Assembly: GCA_018302105.1 (NCBI GenBank)
Contig: JAGWAD010000009.1
Coordinates: 1 to 60,133, forward strand
Source of the DNA: Candidatus Woesearchaeota archaeon
Lineage (GTDB): Archaea > Nanobdellota > Nanobdellia > SCGC-AAA011-G17 > GW2011-AR18
Reading direction: 5' to 3'
Length of the DNA: 60,133 bases
In this document: in pieces, positions 8,398-15,384 of the stretch
Layout: every line of letters begins with the position of its first letter
Numbering within the stretch: position 1 is the stretch's first letter
Translations under genes and position numbers: made by a program
Notes under the pieces: generated by a model
What the model was told of the DNA's origin: nothing
Database searches by the model: none
What the model saw: only the letters and a program-made list of their open reading frames with translations

Positions 8398-9425
8398 TAT
8401 CTTTTTTTAATTTCCTGTTTAATGTTCTCTATAAATCTTTCGAAATCTTCTTTTTTTACTGAAGCACCACATGCAAACTTGTGGCCACCACCATAACCTT
8501 CTATTCCAATTAATGCTTTTCCTAATATTCTTTCAATATTTATTTTTGCTGTCCTTAAGCTCATTGTAATATAATTTTCTTTTTCTCTTCCAACTATTAC
8601 TATTTTATCAGGATATAAATATTTTAATTCGCCAGCCAAATCTGCTGTAAAACTTGTTTCTTGTTCTGGATAAATAAATAATAATATTTTTTCTTTTGTT
8701 AATTTTTCCTTTGCCTGGTTTAATAATGTATTATATTCTTTTGAAAGATATTGGCTTCTATCAAATAAGAATTTTCCTTCTTTTGTTAATGAATTTAATA
8801 TTTCATAAGGCGATTCTATTTTTTCTAAACATTCTAAAGATTTTTTAACAAGTTCCTTTTTTCCTTTTAAATTAAAAGAGATTATTTTTACTAATTTTCC
8901 AAATTCTGAATTGTATATTATTTTATCTATATTTTTTTCTGTAATTAAACCTGGAAATTCTTTTATAAATTTATCAGTAAAATTTGGAAGATAATAATCT
9001 GAAATGCAACCAAGCATTGCCAACCATAAATTAGATTTAGCTACTGAATATACAAGATAAGTTGTTGGTCTGTTATCTTTTTTATTGTGCTTTAATGGAT
9101 TATAATAATGCACTTTTGACCTTTGTTTTAATGGATGGTGATCTAACCATAGAACTGTACAGGGAGATTTATCAAAAAAATTTTGTTCTACTTCTGCTTT
9201 ATCTAAAATTATTAATAAATCCGGATAATGTCTTTCTATATATTCAATTGAAGCTGCATTTAAAGAAGGGTAAGACTTAATTGGCAGTCCTGCTCCTTTT
9301 TTATAATATTTTTTTAATACTAAATAAGCACATACTCCATCAGGATCATTATCATAGAGATAGACTGGATTTGAGGAATTTGTTATAAACTCATTTATTT
9401 CTCTTATTTCTTTTTTAGTTAACAT
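8397..9425 (-). CDS. DHH-family phosphoesterase (RecJ/GAN-like)
   Basis: The 342-residue protein has the DHH domain motifs YDNDPDGVCAYLVLKKYY (D-x-D, about residue 25), LIILDKAE and LWLDHHPLKQ (DHH, about 95). It ends in a DHHA1-type substrate domain with GYGGGHKFACGASVKKEDF. These residues bind two Mn or Mg ions in RecJ-like nucleases and oligonucleotide phosphoesterases. Archaeal homologues of this size include the GINS-associated nuclease and nanoRNase-like enzymes, and I cannot choose between them. It lies just upstream of the transglutaminase-like gene, with only one base shared at 8397. Confidence 0.75.
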   Translation of the reverse strand: MLTKKEIREINEFITNSSNPVYLYDNDPDGVCAYLVLKKYYKKGAGLPIKSYPSLNAASIEYIERHYPDLLIILDKAEVEQNFFDKSPCTVLWLDHHPLKQRSKVHYYNPLKHNKKDNRPTTYLVYSVAKSNLWLAMLGCISDYYLPNFTDKFIKEFPGLITEKNIDKIIYNSEFGKLVKIISFNLKGKKELVKKSLECLEKIESPYEILNSLTKEGKFLFDRSQYLSKEYNTLLNQAKEKLTKEKILLFIYPEQETSFTADLAGELKYLYPDKIVIVGREKENYITMSLRTAKINIERILGKALIGIEGYGGGHKFACGASVKKEDFERFIENIKQEIKKR

Positions 9426-9455
9426 AGAAAAATTAATAATCTAATGTTTATAAGG

Positions 9456-9555
9456 ATATAGTAAATCACATAAAATTTTAGATGTATTTGTGGTCTATTG
9501 TTAGTCAACAACAAACATTCAAAAAATTTAAAAACTTTGTTGGTTGACTATATTC
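9456..9555 (+). repeat. Two-hairpin intergenic repeat, copy 2
   Basis: This copy runs from TATAGTAAATCACATAAAA through TTAGTCAACAACAAACATTC to GTTGGTTGACTATATTC and stops one base before the ATG at 9557. The first stem differs from the other copies, yet ATAG...CACA still matches TGTG...CTAT, a paired change. The AT-rich spacer of the second hairpin (about 9521-9536) is at the right distance to serve as the TATA region of the 9557 gene. Confidence 0.75.
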
Positions 9556-9556
9556 T

Positions 9557-9793
9557 ATGACATTTACTGAAATATTGTTTTATCTTGCTTTAGCATTGGG
9601 TATTATAATTTTTCTTAGATTGAGCTCCAGAATTTCATTATTAAACAGAATTTTTATTGCTGCAATTACAACTATTGTTTTATTCTTAATCTTTCTATTT
9701 CTTTCTACTTTAATTGCCTTAATTTTAGTTATATTTATAATTGTTTTTATAGTATCTATACTTAGAAATAGTAAGTTAAAAAATAACCGATAG
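9557..9793 (+). CDS. Small membrane protein
   Basis: The 78 residues are almost entirely hydrophobic, forming three membrane helices (about 4-19, 28-47 and 49-69) with a short RLSSRISLLNR loop and a basic tail, RNSKLKNNR. No family is recognised. The ATG lies immediately after repeat copy 2, leaving no room for a separate leader. The histone gene follows 35 bases downstream. Confidence 0.55.
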   Translation: MTFTEILFYLALALGIIIFLRLSSRISLLNRIFIAAITTIVLFLIFLFLSTLIALILVIFIIVFIVSILRNSKLKNNR

Positions 9794-9827
9794 ATTTATT
9801 AAATTAGAATGTCATTTTATTAATACA

Positions 9828-10037
9828 ATGGGTGAAGATAAAATATTGCCTTTGGCTGCAATGGAGAAACTTCTGAAAAAATGCGGTGCTCCAAGAGTTA
9901 GTGAAGATGCTAAAGAAGAAATGAAAGAAGTTTTAGAGCAATATGGCGAACTTATAGGCCAAAAAGCTGTTAAGATTGCATTGCATTCTGGAAGAAAAAC
10001 TGTTAAAGCTGGAGATATAAAGCTTGCTGAAAAATGA
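9828..10037 (+). CDS. Archaeal histone
   Basis: This 69-residue histone-fold protein begins LPLAAMEKLLKKCGAPRVSEDAKEEM, followed by the central helix EVLEQYGELIGQKAVKIALHSG and the DNA-contact loop GRKTVKAGDIKLA. These are the three helices and two loops of archaeal histones such as HMfB; the Arg of PRVSEDA and the RKT motif bind DNA. It dimerises and wraps DNA in tetrameric or longer stacks. It ends slightly earlier than HMfB and has no N- or C-terminal tail. A tiny membrane-protein ORF starts at 10034, overlapping its stop codon. Confidence 0.93.
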   Translation: MGEDKILPLAAMEKLLKKCGAPRVSEDAKEEMKEVLEQYGELIGQKAVKIALHSGRKTVKAGDIKLAEK

Positions 10038-10141
10038 TTTTTGAAATTTTTATGACATTATTGATAATTTTGATATTAATTTCCCCAATAGTAATGATTG
10101 TTATTGAAGAATTACAAAGAACTAAAAAAATTGAATTTTAA
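10034..10141 (+). CDS. Possible 35-residue membrane peptide
   Basis: The ATG overlaps the TGA of the histone gene (ATGA), a typical translational-coupling arrangement. The peptide has a single hydrophobic helix (MTLLIILILISPIVMIVIE) followed by a polar tail, LQRTKKIEF. Nothing identifies a function. The coupling and clean membrane helix argue for a real gene, but at 35 codons chance is not excluded. Its stop overlaps the end of the opposite-strand gene at 10138 by four bases. Confidence 0.4.
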   Translation: MIFEIFMTLLIILILISPIVMIVIEELQRTKKIEF

Positions 10142-10893
10142 ATAACTAAATCCCTAATTTCTTTTTGCAAGTTTATTCCTTTATCATAAATTTCTATTGA
10201 TCTAAGGTGGGGAGAATGGTATCCTTTAATCTTAAAGTCTTCTGTAAAAAATTTATCAACATTTTCTGTTCCTATTATTAATCTGAATTCTTTATGGATT
10301 GTATATTCTGATTTATATTCTGAAATTGCTCCAAAGTGTAACCAATTTGCATCGTCATTTTCAGTTTTATAATCTACAAATAATAGATAAGGAAGTGCTA
10401 TTCCATGCTTTAGTATTTTGTAATCTCCTTCAAGCATTAATCCTTGCATTATATGGCTAATTTCTACATTTAGAGATATTGTTGGTTCTGTAGTAATATC
10501 AAATCCAATTTGAGTAAACCATATTTGATCTGGAAATGAATAAAAATCTGCAAGAAATCTTCCTTTTTCTGTAAATGGATTATATAAGCTTAGAAATGGA
10601 GGTTTTATTTTGCCAAAAGCCAAAGCTAAATGATCATCATCCTGATCCATTCTTTGATTATATCTTATTTCTGCTAAAACTAATTCCCCATTTTTTGATT
10701 CTAATTCTTGTTTTAATTTTCTAAATTTGTTTTCATATTCTAAATTTCCATCTAACCACAATAATACATTGTCTGTTATTTCATCTCCGCTAGTTTCTCC
10801 ATTTAGAATTCTTTGTCTTAGTTCTTTATGCAATTTTTTATCTTTTGAATTTCTATAATCTTCAATTTTTTGAATTAATCCAGAATTTTGCAT
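10138..10893 (-). CDS. Hypothetical protein
   Basis: I do not recognise this 251-residue protein. The first 80 residues look helical and charged (HKELRQRILNGETSGDEITDN, KFRKLKQELESKNGEL). The rest alternates short beta strands with aromatic residues (PPFLSLYNPFTEKGRFLADFYSFPDQIWFTQIGFD, then HGIALPYLLFVDYKTENDDANWLHFG). It has no signal peptide or membrane segment. It lies between the histone and eL15 genes, 62 bases downstream of the eL15 stop on the same strand, and may have its own promoter in the gap. Confidence 0.6.
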   Translation of the reverse strand: MQNSGLIQKIEDYRNSKDKKLHKELRQRILNGETSGDEITDNVLLWLDGNLEYENKFRKLKQELESKNGELVLAEIRYNQRMDQDDDHLALAFGKIKPPFLSLYNPFTEKGRFLADFYSFPDQIWFTQIGFDITTEPTISLNVEISHIMQGLMLEGDYKILKHGIALPYLLFVDYKTENDDANWLHFGAISEYKSEYTIHKEFRLIIGTENVDKFFTEDFKIKGYHSPHLRSIEIYDKGINLQKEIRDLVI

Positions 10894-10955
10894 GTTTGTT
10901 TTGACTCTTTAACCTTTTTAATGATTGTTAAATTCTAAAATATATTAAAAAGAAA

Positions 10956-11531
10956 TCATTTACCTGTTCTTAGGTGAGCACCTAAACTTGGTCTTAGTTT
11001 TTCTGCTCCCTTTCCTTTATTTAGTAAACCACGAGATTTACGTCCAGCAGATGTTAATCCCCTATAAACTCTTCCTGTATGTTTTTTAGAACTTATCCAT
11101 TTCATATGCGGGTCAGCTTTTATTACAGGATGAGCAGGATCAACTAAAATAACTTCAAACCAATAATGTAATCCGTCTTTTCCAACTTTATATGAATTTA
11201 AAACTTCTAAATTTGGGAACATATTTGCAACTCTTTGTTCAGCAACTGCCTGATAACTTTTCTTTAATACTAATCTCTGGCCGAAATTTCTTGATCTTCT
11301 TCCTTTATTTACTGTAGGTCTTTGTTTTCCACCTCTTGGAAATCTTATTCTTGCTAAAATAAAACCTGGCTTTACTTTATATCCAAGTCTTCTTGCTGAT
11401 ATTAAATTTGTAGGATGTTCAATTCTAATTATATTTGTTTCTGATCTCCATTGGATCATTCTTTCTCTTTGCAATTGCACTAAACTTTCCTTATTTCTAT
11501 TAAGGTTTTTTAGTTGTTTATATAATCCCAT
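10956..11531 (-). CDS. rpl15e: Large-subunit ribosomal protein eL15
   Basis: The 191-residue protein is colinear with the eL15 family, which is found only in archaea and eukaryotes. It begins MGLYKQLKNLNRNKESLVQLQRERMIQWR, continues with IEHPTNLISARRLGYKVKPGFILARIRFPRGGKQRP, and includes KADPHMKWISSKKHTGRVYRGLTSAGRKSRGL. It is strongly basic and of family length. It binds domain I and II helices of 23S rRNA in the large subunit. It has its own short upstream region and is followed on the same strand by an unknown gene. Confidence 0.96.
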   Translation of the reverse strand: MGLYKQLKNLNRNKESLVQLQRERMIQWRSETNIIRIEHPTNLISARRLGYKVKPGFILARIRFPRGGKQRPTVNKGRRSRNFGQRLVLKKSYQAVAEQRVANMFPNLEVLNSYKVGKDGLHYWFEVILVDPAHPVIKADPHMKWISSKKHTGRVYRGLTSAGRKSRGLLNKGKGAEKLRPSLGAHLRTGK

Positions 11532-11655
11532 AAATTTATGGCAAAGCTCCAGGTTTTTAAATGTTTTCTTTATTATTTAACTGAAGTATTGAAATTTTTT
11601 AACTATAGAAAAATCGAACTTAATGTTAAATATAGTTATTTTTGAACTCCCAAAT

Positions 11656-11665
11656 CTTTATAAAG
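11656..11665 (+). promoter_or_regulatory. TATA box for the 11687 membrane-protein operon
   Basis: CTTTATAAAG is a strong archaeal TATA element whose centre is about 26 bases before the ATG at 11687, implying a leaderless or nearly leaderless transcript. The rest of the 155-base gap (11532-11686) holds the eL15 promoter on the other strand and shows no further structure. Confidence 0.6.
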
Positions 11666-11686
11666 TAATAATTTTCTCTTTTTCTT

Positions 11687-11866
11687 ATGAAACTAGGTGG
11701 ATTATTTAAGATTGTTTTTGGCTTGTTATTAGTTATTGTTAGTATAGCAAGCTTATTTGTGTGGCCTAAATGGTGGGGATCTTTCTTGACATTATTGAAA
11801 GGCGGATTACCTGTAATAGTATTTTTAGTTGGTTTAGTATTTTTATTACTAGGCTTTGAAGACTAA
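11687..11866 (+). CDS. Small two-helix membrane protein
   Basis: This 59-residue ORF has two membrane helices (IVFGLLLVIVSIASLFVW and GLPVIVFLVGLVFLLLG) separated by a Trp-rich turn, PKWWGSFLTLLKG. The downstream M50 protease gene starts on its stop codon (TAATG), so the two are probably translationally coupled and may work together in the membrane. The TATA box is at 11656. I know of no function for it. Confidence 0.6.
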   Translation: MKLGGLFKIVFGLLLVIVSIASLFVWPKWWGSFLTLLKGGLPVIVFLVGLVFLLLGFED

Positions 11867-12411
11867 TGGTATTTAGCATAATTGAAATATTAAATATAAT
11901 TTTAGCCACTTTAATAGTTGGATATATATTTACAGGTATTGTAAAAATTAAAAAAGACAATATTCTTTCTTTGAAAAGATTTGATTGGGATGAATTTAGA
12001 TTTAGTCTTTTAGTTTCTGCTCCTGGAGTTATATTACATGAATTGGCACATAAATTTATTGCTATTGGCTTTGGATTGCATTCTTTTTTTCAAGTATGGC
12101 CTTTAGGATTAGCAATTGGTGTAATTTTAAAATTATTAGGCAGTGGATTTATTTTATTAGCTCCTGGATATGTAACTACAATCGGTGCTACACCATTAGA
12201 ATCGTCTCTTGTTGCTTTATCAGGCCCAATATTAAATCTATTATTATTTTTAATTGCCAAACTTTTTGTGGATTATAAAAAAAATATGGGAAGAAAACAG
12301 GCTTTATTCTGGTTATATACTAAAGAAGTAAATAAATGGTTGTTTATATTTAATATATTACCAATACCTCCTTTAGATGGATATAAAGCATATGGATATT
12401 TATTATTTTAG
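11866..12411 (+). CDS. M50-family (site-2-protease-like) membrane metalloprotease
   Basis: The 181-residue polytopic membrane protein contains VILHELAHKFIAIGFG (H-E-x-x-H zinc motif, about residue 57) and a second conserved motif, NILPIPPLDGYKAYG, where the Asp is the third zinc ligand. Together they define intramembrane site-2 proteases, which cut substrates within the membrane to release regulators or clear peptides. It is short, with no PDZ or CBS domain, so it represents a minimal core. Its start overlaps the stop of the small membrane protein (TAATG). Confidence 0.8.
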   Translation: MVFSIIEILNIILATLIVGYIFTGIVKIKKDNILSLKRFDWDEFRFSLLVSAPGVILHELAHKFIAIGFGLHSFFQVWPLGLAIGVILKLLGSGFILLAPGYVTTIGATPLESSLVALSGPILNLLLFLIAKLFVDYKKNMGRKQALFWLYTKEVNKWLFIFNILPIPPLDGYKAYGYLLF

Positions 12412-12446
12412 ATAGATTTTAATATTTCTGGTTCTATAATTCTTTT

Positions 12447-12833
12447 ATGGATAAGCTGATGATTAAAGCAGTAGGTAATGATGATACGTATAATCATATA
12501 GAATTGTCCAAATCTCAAATATTTTTAGATAATTTACAGGATTTTGTTTTGAATATTGGTTTGGTTGGTGAAAAACAATTATCTTTTGTATATAATGATA
12601 AGAAATATGATATTAACACTTTTTTCTTATTATTTGAAGTTGATGAATATGAAGAAGTAGAAAGTAAAAATAAAATTGAAGATATTAATGGTCGTATATA
12701 TAGATATGATAATGAAGAAATTGAATTATTAGTGATATTTTTTAGCAACAGTATAGAATTAATATTTTATTGTGATAAAAAAAATAGAGAAATGATAATT
12801 GAAGCTTTGAAAAAATTTTGTGACTGGAAATAA
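12447..12833 (+). CDS. Hypothetical acidic protein
   Basis: This 128-residue protein of unknown family is acidic and rich in Asn, Asp, Phe and Tyr, with mixed alpha/beta character: FVLNIGLVGEKQLSFVYNDKKY, IELLVIFFSNSIELIFYCDKK and a C-terminal helix. It has no signal peptide or membrane segment. It sits 35 bases after the M50 gene on the same strand and converges on the TFE gene 12 bases away. Confidence 0.5.
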   Translation: MDKLMIKAVGNDDTYNHIELSKSQIFLDNLQDFVLNIGLVGEKQLSFVYNDKKYDINTFFLLFEVDEYEEVESKNKIEDINGRIYRYDNEEIELLVIFFSNSIELIFYCDKKNREMIIEALKKFCDWK

Positions 12834-12845
12834 TTATTGAAGGGA

Positions 12846-13469
12846 TTATTTTTTCTTTTTCTTTGGTTTAGGTTTACTATATTTAATTTGTTTTTTTCCA
12901 ATTTTCTTTTTAACTTTAATATGTTCTTCTTTTGGTCGTTTCTTTTCAGAAGCTGCTTTTTCTAATTCTGTTAATCTAGCCCTAATCTGTGTTATAAAAT
13001 CCTTTATTTTTTGTGTATTTTTTTCTTTATCTTCAGGATTTAATAATTTGCCACATTCAAAACATATAAAGTTATGTTCCATTGCATTTTCTAAAGTTAG
13101 CCTTACGCATTTATTTGGGCAAGAATAGAATTCATGTGCTTCTTCCCTTTCAAGCTGTTTTTCAAGTATTCTTATTCTTTCTTTTTTTAAGTGTAAAACT
13201 ACTTCTTCTGCTTGTTTTGAATTAAATGTATAAAAGTAGATATACCATCCTTTTTTCCTATCTTTTTTTCTTGTAGAACTAATCAGATTATATCTTTCGA
13301 ATTTATACATAATGTTTCTTATTTGATTTATAGTTAATTTTAGTTTTTCAGCTATTATGAACTCGTTTAAATTTTCCTTATCTTTTAGCAGCCTGTAGAT
13401 ACCTGCTGCATCAGAACCACCAACTTCACCAATCATATCTTCAATGTCTTTTTCCGTTATCATCTTCAT
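12846..13469 (-). CDS. tfe: Transcription initiation factor TFE, alpha subunit
   Basis: This is the archaeal homologue of TFIIE-alpha. It has an extended winged helix (DAAGIYRLLKDKENLNEFIIAEKLKLTINQIRNIMYKFERYNLISSTRKKDRKKGWYIYFYTF) and a helical linker. A four-Cys zinc ribbon follows (FYSCPNKC...FICFECGKLL). TFE binds RNA polymerase clamp and stalk (the stalk subunit Rpo4 is encoded at 35845) and helps promoter opening. A long Lys-rich tail after the ribbon, ending KPKPKKKKK, is unusual. I chose ATG 13469: the in-frame TTG at 13484 falls inside the gap between the TATA box GTTTATAAAG and this ATG, at leaderless spacing. Confidence 0.9.
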   Translation of the reverse strand: MKMITEKDIEDMIGEVGGSDAAGIYRLLKDKENLNEFIIAEKLKLTINQIRNIMYKFERYNLISSTRKKDRKKGWYIYFYTFNSKQAEEVVLHLKKERIRILEKQLEREEAHEFYSCPNKCVRLTLENAMEHNFICFECGKLLNPEDKEKNTQKIKDFITQIRARLTELEKAASEKKRPKEEHIKVKKKIGKKQIKYSKPKPKKKKK

Positions 13470-13573
13470 TGTAATTTTGGGCAAAAAGCTTTATAAACCT
13501 TGCTTTTAGGTGAAAAATTCACTACACCACAATAATAAGAAAAGTTTTTAATTAGTTTTTCTTAAAAAGAGTT

Positions 13574-14059
13574 ATGGGAATATTTAAGAAAAAGCGCCAA
13601 ATTCAGCCAATGGAACAGCCTGTTATGCCTGTATTTCCAGATATTCCTGAGAATGATATGAATTCAGATGACAATGAATTTTCTACTTATGAACCAACTA
13701 TAGCAGATATTAAGAATCAGGTTTCTGGTGATGAAAACTTTGCAATCCCTGAAAGGAAAAGACCTATTTTAAGACCTTCAATAAATAAAAATGACTTTAA
13801 ATTTGAAGAAAATAGTCCTAGTGAGCAATCATTCTCATTTGATGAAGAAAAACCTATTTTTGTAAGAATGGACAATTATAAAGAAGCTTTGAAACATTTA
13901 AAAAATTTAAAAGAAAAAATAGAAGATGCTCAAAATGTGCTTGCTGAACTTGATAGTATAAGAGAAGAAGAAGAGATAAAAATAGAAGAATGGAGAAAAG
14001 AACTCCAAAATATAAAAGAAAAAATGTTGTCTATAGATAAGCACCTGTTTGAGGTTTAA
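13574..14059 (+). CDS. Hypothetical adaptor-like protein with C-terminal coiled coil
   Basis: The 161-residue protein starts MGIFKKKRQI, then has a disordered Pro/Asp/Glu-rich region (PVMPVFPDIPENDMNSDDNEF). Its last 60 residues form a long charged helix with coiled-coil spacing (YKEALKHLKNLKEKIEDAQNVLAELDSIREEEEIKIEEWRKELQNIKEKM). The layout resembles the shorter protein at 4179. It is first in a plus-strand run, with the 14061 gene starting one base after its stop. No function is assigned. Confidence 0.6.
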   Translation: MGIFKKKRQIQPMEQPVMPVFPDIPENDMNSDDNEFSTYEPTIADIKNQVSGDENFAIPERKRPILRPSINKNDFKFEENSPSEQSFSFDEEKPIFVRMDNYKEALKHLKNLKEKIEDAQNVLAELDSIREEEEIKIEEWRKELQNIKEKMLSIDKHLFEV

Positions 14060-14060
14060 A

Positions 14061-14450
14061 GTGAAATCTAAATCTAAGAAAATTAATGAAACTAAGGAAG
14101 TAATGCATATTAAAATTGATAGGCCTATTTCTATGAGAAAAGAGATATTAAAAAATGCAATTACAGCTACTAAGTTATTACAAGATTATGATGAAATAAA
14201 AATCTTAAGGGAAACAAAGAAATCTTTATTTGATGAATTAAGGTCTTTAGGCAGTGAAATAATTGTATTGCAAAGAAACCTTCATAATTCTATTCCATCT
14301 TTGCCTGAAGAACCTACTATTAATAAAGCCAGAGACGTCAACCAGACTATACCTAAATTTGATTTTGAAAGTGTAAAAGAGAAAACTGATGTAGATAAAT
14401 TAAAGGGCGAACTTGCAGAGATAGAAGCTAAATTGAAGCAGCTTGGTTAG
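14061..14450 (+). CDS. Hypothetical coiled-coil protein
   Basis: The 129-residue protein begins at GTG 14061, one base after the preceding stop; an in-frame TTG at 14049 would overlap that gene. A basic N-terminus (KSKSKKINETKE) is followed by two helical stretches with heptad spacing (LLQDYDEIKILRETKKSLFDELRSLGSEIIVLQRNL, and DVDKLKGELAEIEAKLKQLG). As both it and its upstream neighbour end in coiled coils and are tightly coupled, they probably form a complex with each other. No family is recognised. Confidence 0.55.
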   Translation: MKSKSKKINETKEVMHIKIDRPISMRKEILKNAITATKLLQDYDEIKILRETKKSLFDELRSLGSEIIVLQRNLHNSIPSLPEEPTINKARDVNQTIPKFDFESVKEKTDVDKLKGELAEIEAKLKQLG

Positions 14451-14454
14451 GTTT

Positions 14455-15078
14455 ATGCAAATATTTACAGAACATAAAGCAGAAGAATTTCTTGAGAGAG
14501 AGGGTTTTCCAGTTGTTCAAAGGAGATTATTTAATGATTATGTAAGTGCTTTTAATTATGCAAAAAGAATTGGTTTTCCAGTTGTTCTAAAATTAGCTTC
14601 AGATAAATTATTGCATAAAACAGAAGTCAATGCTGTTAGATTAAATGTTAATTCTGAGAATTTCTTAAGGGAATTTATGAATCTAATTACTATGAAAATT
14701 GAGAAACAAGGAGTTATGGTCCAAAAATTTATTAATGGGAAATTTGTTATTTTAGGTATTAAAAAAGATCCAACTTTCGGACATGTTATTGTTGCAGGGA
14801 TTGGCGGAATATTTGCTGAAGTAATAAAAGACGTCAGTTTTAGAATTCTTCCAATAAATAAAAAAGAAGCTTTGGAAATGTTAAAAGAGCTTAAAGGTCA
14901 TGAGATACTAACAAGTTATAGGGAAGAGAAAATTGGTGTAAAACAGATTATTGAAGTGATGCTGAAGATTTCTAAGATTGCGAAAAAATATCCTGAAATT
15001 TCTGAATTAGATATAAACCCACTAATTGTGAATGCAAATAATGCCAATATTGTTGATGCGAGAATTGTTTTTGAATGA
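14455..15078 (+). CDS. acdB: ADP-forming acetyl-CoA synthetase, beta subunit
   Basis: The product (207 residues from ATG 14455) is the stand-alone ATP-grasp subunit of ADP-forming acyl-CoA synthetase. Signature stretches are FTEHKAEEFLEREGFPVV, IGFPVVLKLASDKLLHKTEVNAVRL, GVMVQKFINGKFVILGIKKDPTFGHVIVAGIGGIFAEVIKDVSFRILPI and SELDINPLIVN, with the ATP-grasp Lys, Glu and Asp-Asn ligands. The enzyme turns acetyl-CoA, ADP and phosphate into acetate, CoA and ATP, a major energy-yielding step in fermentative archaea. The in-frame TTG at 14443 overlaps the preceding gene and is less likely. The alpha subunit lies nearby on the opposite strand (15385). Confidence 0.92.
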   Translation: MQIFTEHKAEEFLEREGFPVVQRRLFNDYVSAFNYAKRIGFPVVLKLASDKLLHKTEVNAVRLNVNSENFLREFMNLITMKIEKQGVMVQKFINGKFVILGIKKDPTFGHVIVAGIGGIFAEVIKDVSFRILPINKKEALEMLKELKGHEILTSYREEKIGVKQIIEVMLKISKIAKKYPEISELDINPLIVNANNANIVDARIVFE

Positions 15079-15082
15079 ATTT

Positions 15083-15328
15083 TCAAACTTTTTTATAATC
15101 AGAGAACCAATAATAAGAATATAGTGAATCATTAATATAAAAAAACCTCGTTTTTCTGTTTCCTATTCTTCCTTCTTTTATCTTACTAATAACATATTCT
15201 CTGCCAGGGATAATAGAATTTTTTATTATTTTTGATAGATTTCTTATTTCCCAGGAATTTCTTGTTTTTATTTTATCACCTTTACTTATTTTCAATGCTT
15301 CTTCTAAAGTCAATGGCAATTCTTCCAT
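15083..15328 (-). CDS. Small hypothetical protein
   Basis: This 81-residue basic protein lies between the two acetyl-CoA synthetase subunit genes. It has an N-terminal helix (LPLTLEEALKISKGDKIK) followed by strand-rich sequence with aromatic residues (REYVISKIKEGRIGNRKTRFFYINDSLYSYYWFSDYK). The SKGDKIK...YVISKI pattern suggests a small beta-barrel or SH3-like fold, but I cannot name a family. Confidence 0.5.
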   Translation of the reverse strand: MEELPLTLEEALKISKGDKIKTRNSWEIRNLSKIIKNSIIPGREYVISKIKEGRIGNRKTRFFYINDSLYSYYWFSDYKKV

Positions 15329-15384
15329 AAACTATATTATCAATTAATATTAAAAAAGATTTAGTAAAGAATTTTGTAATAATT

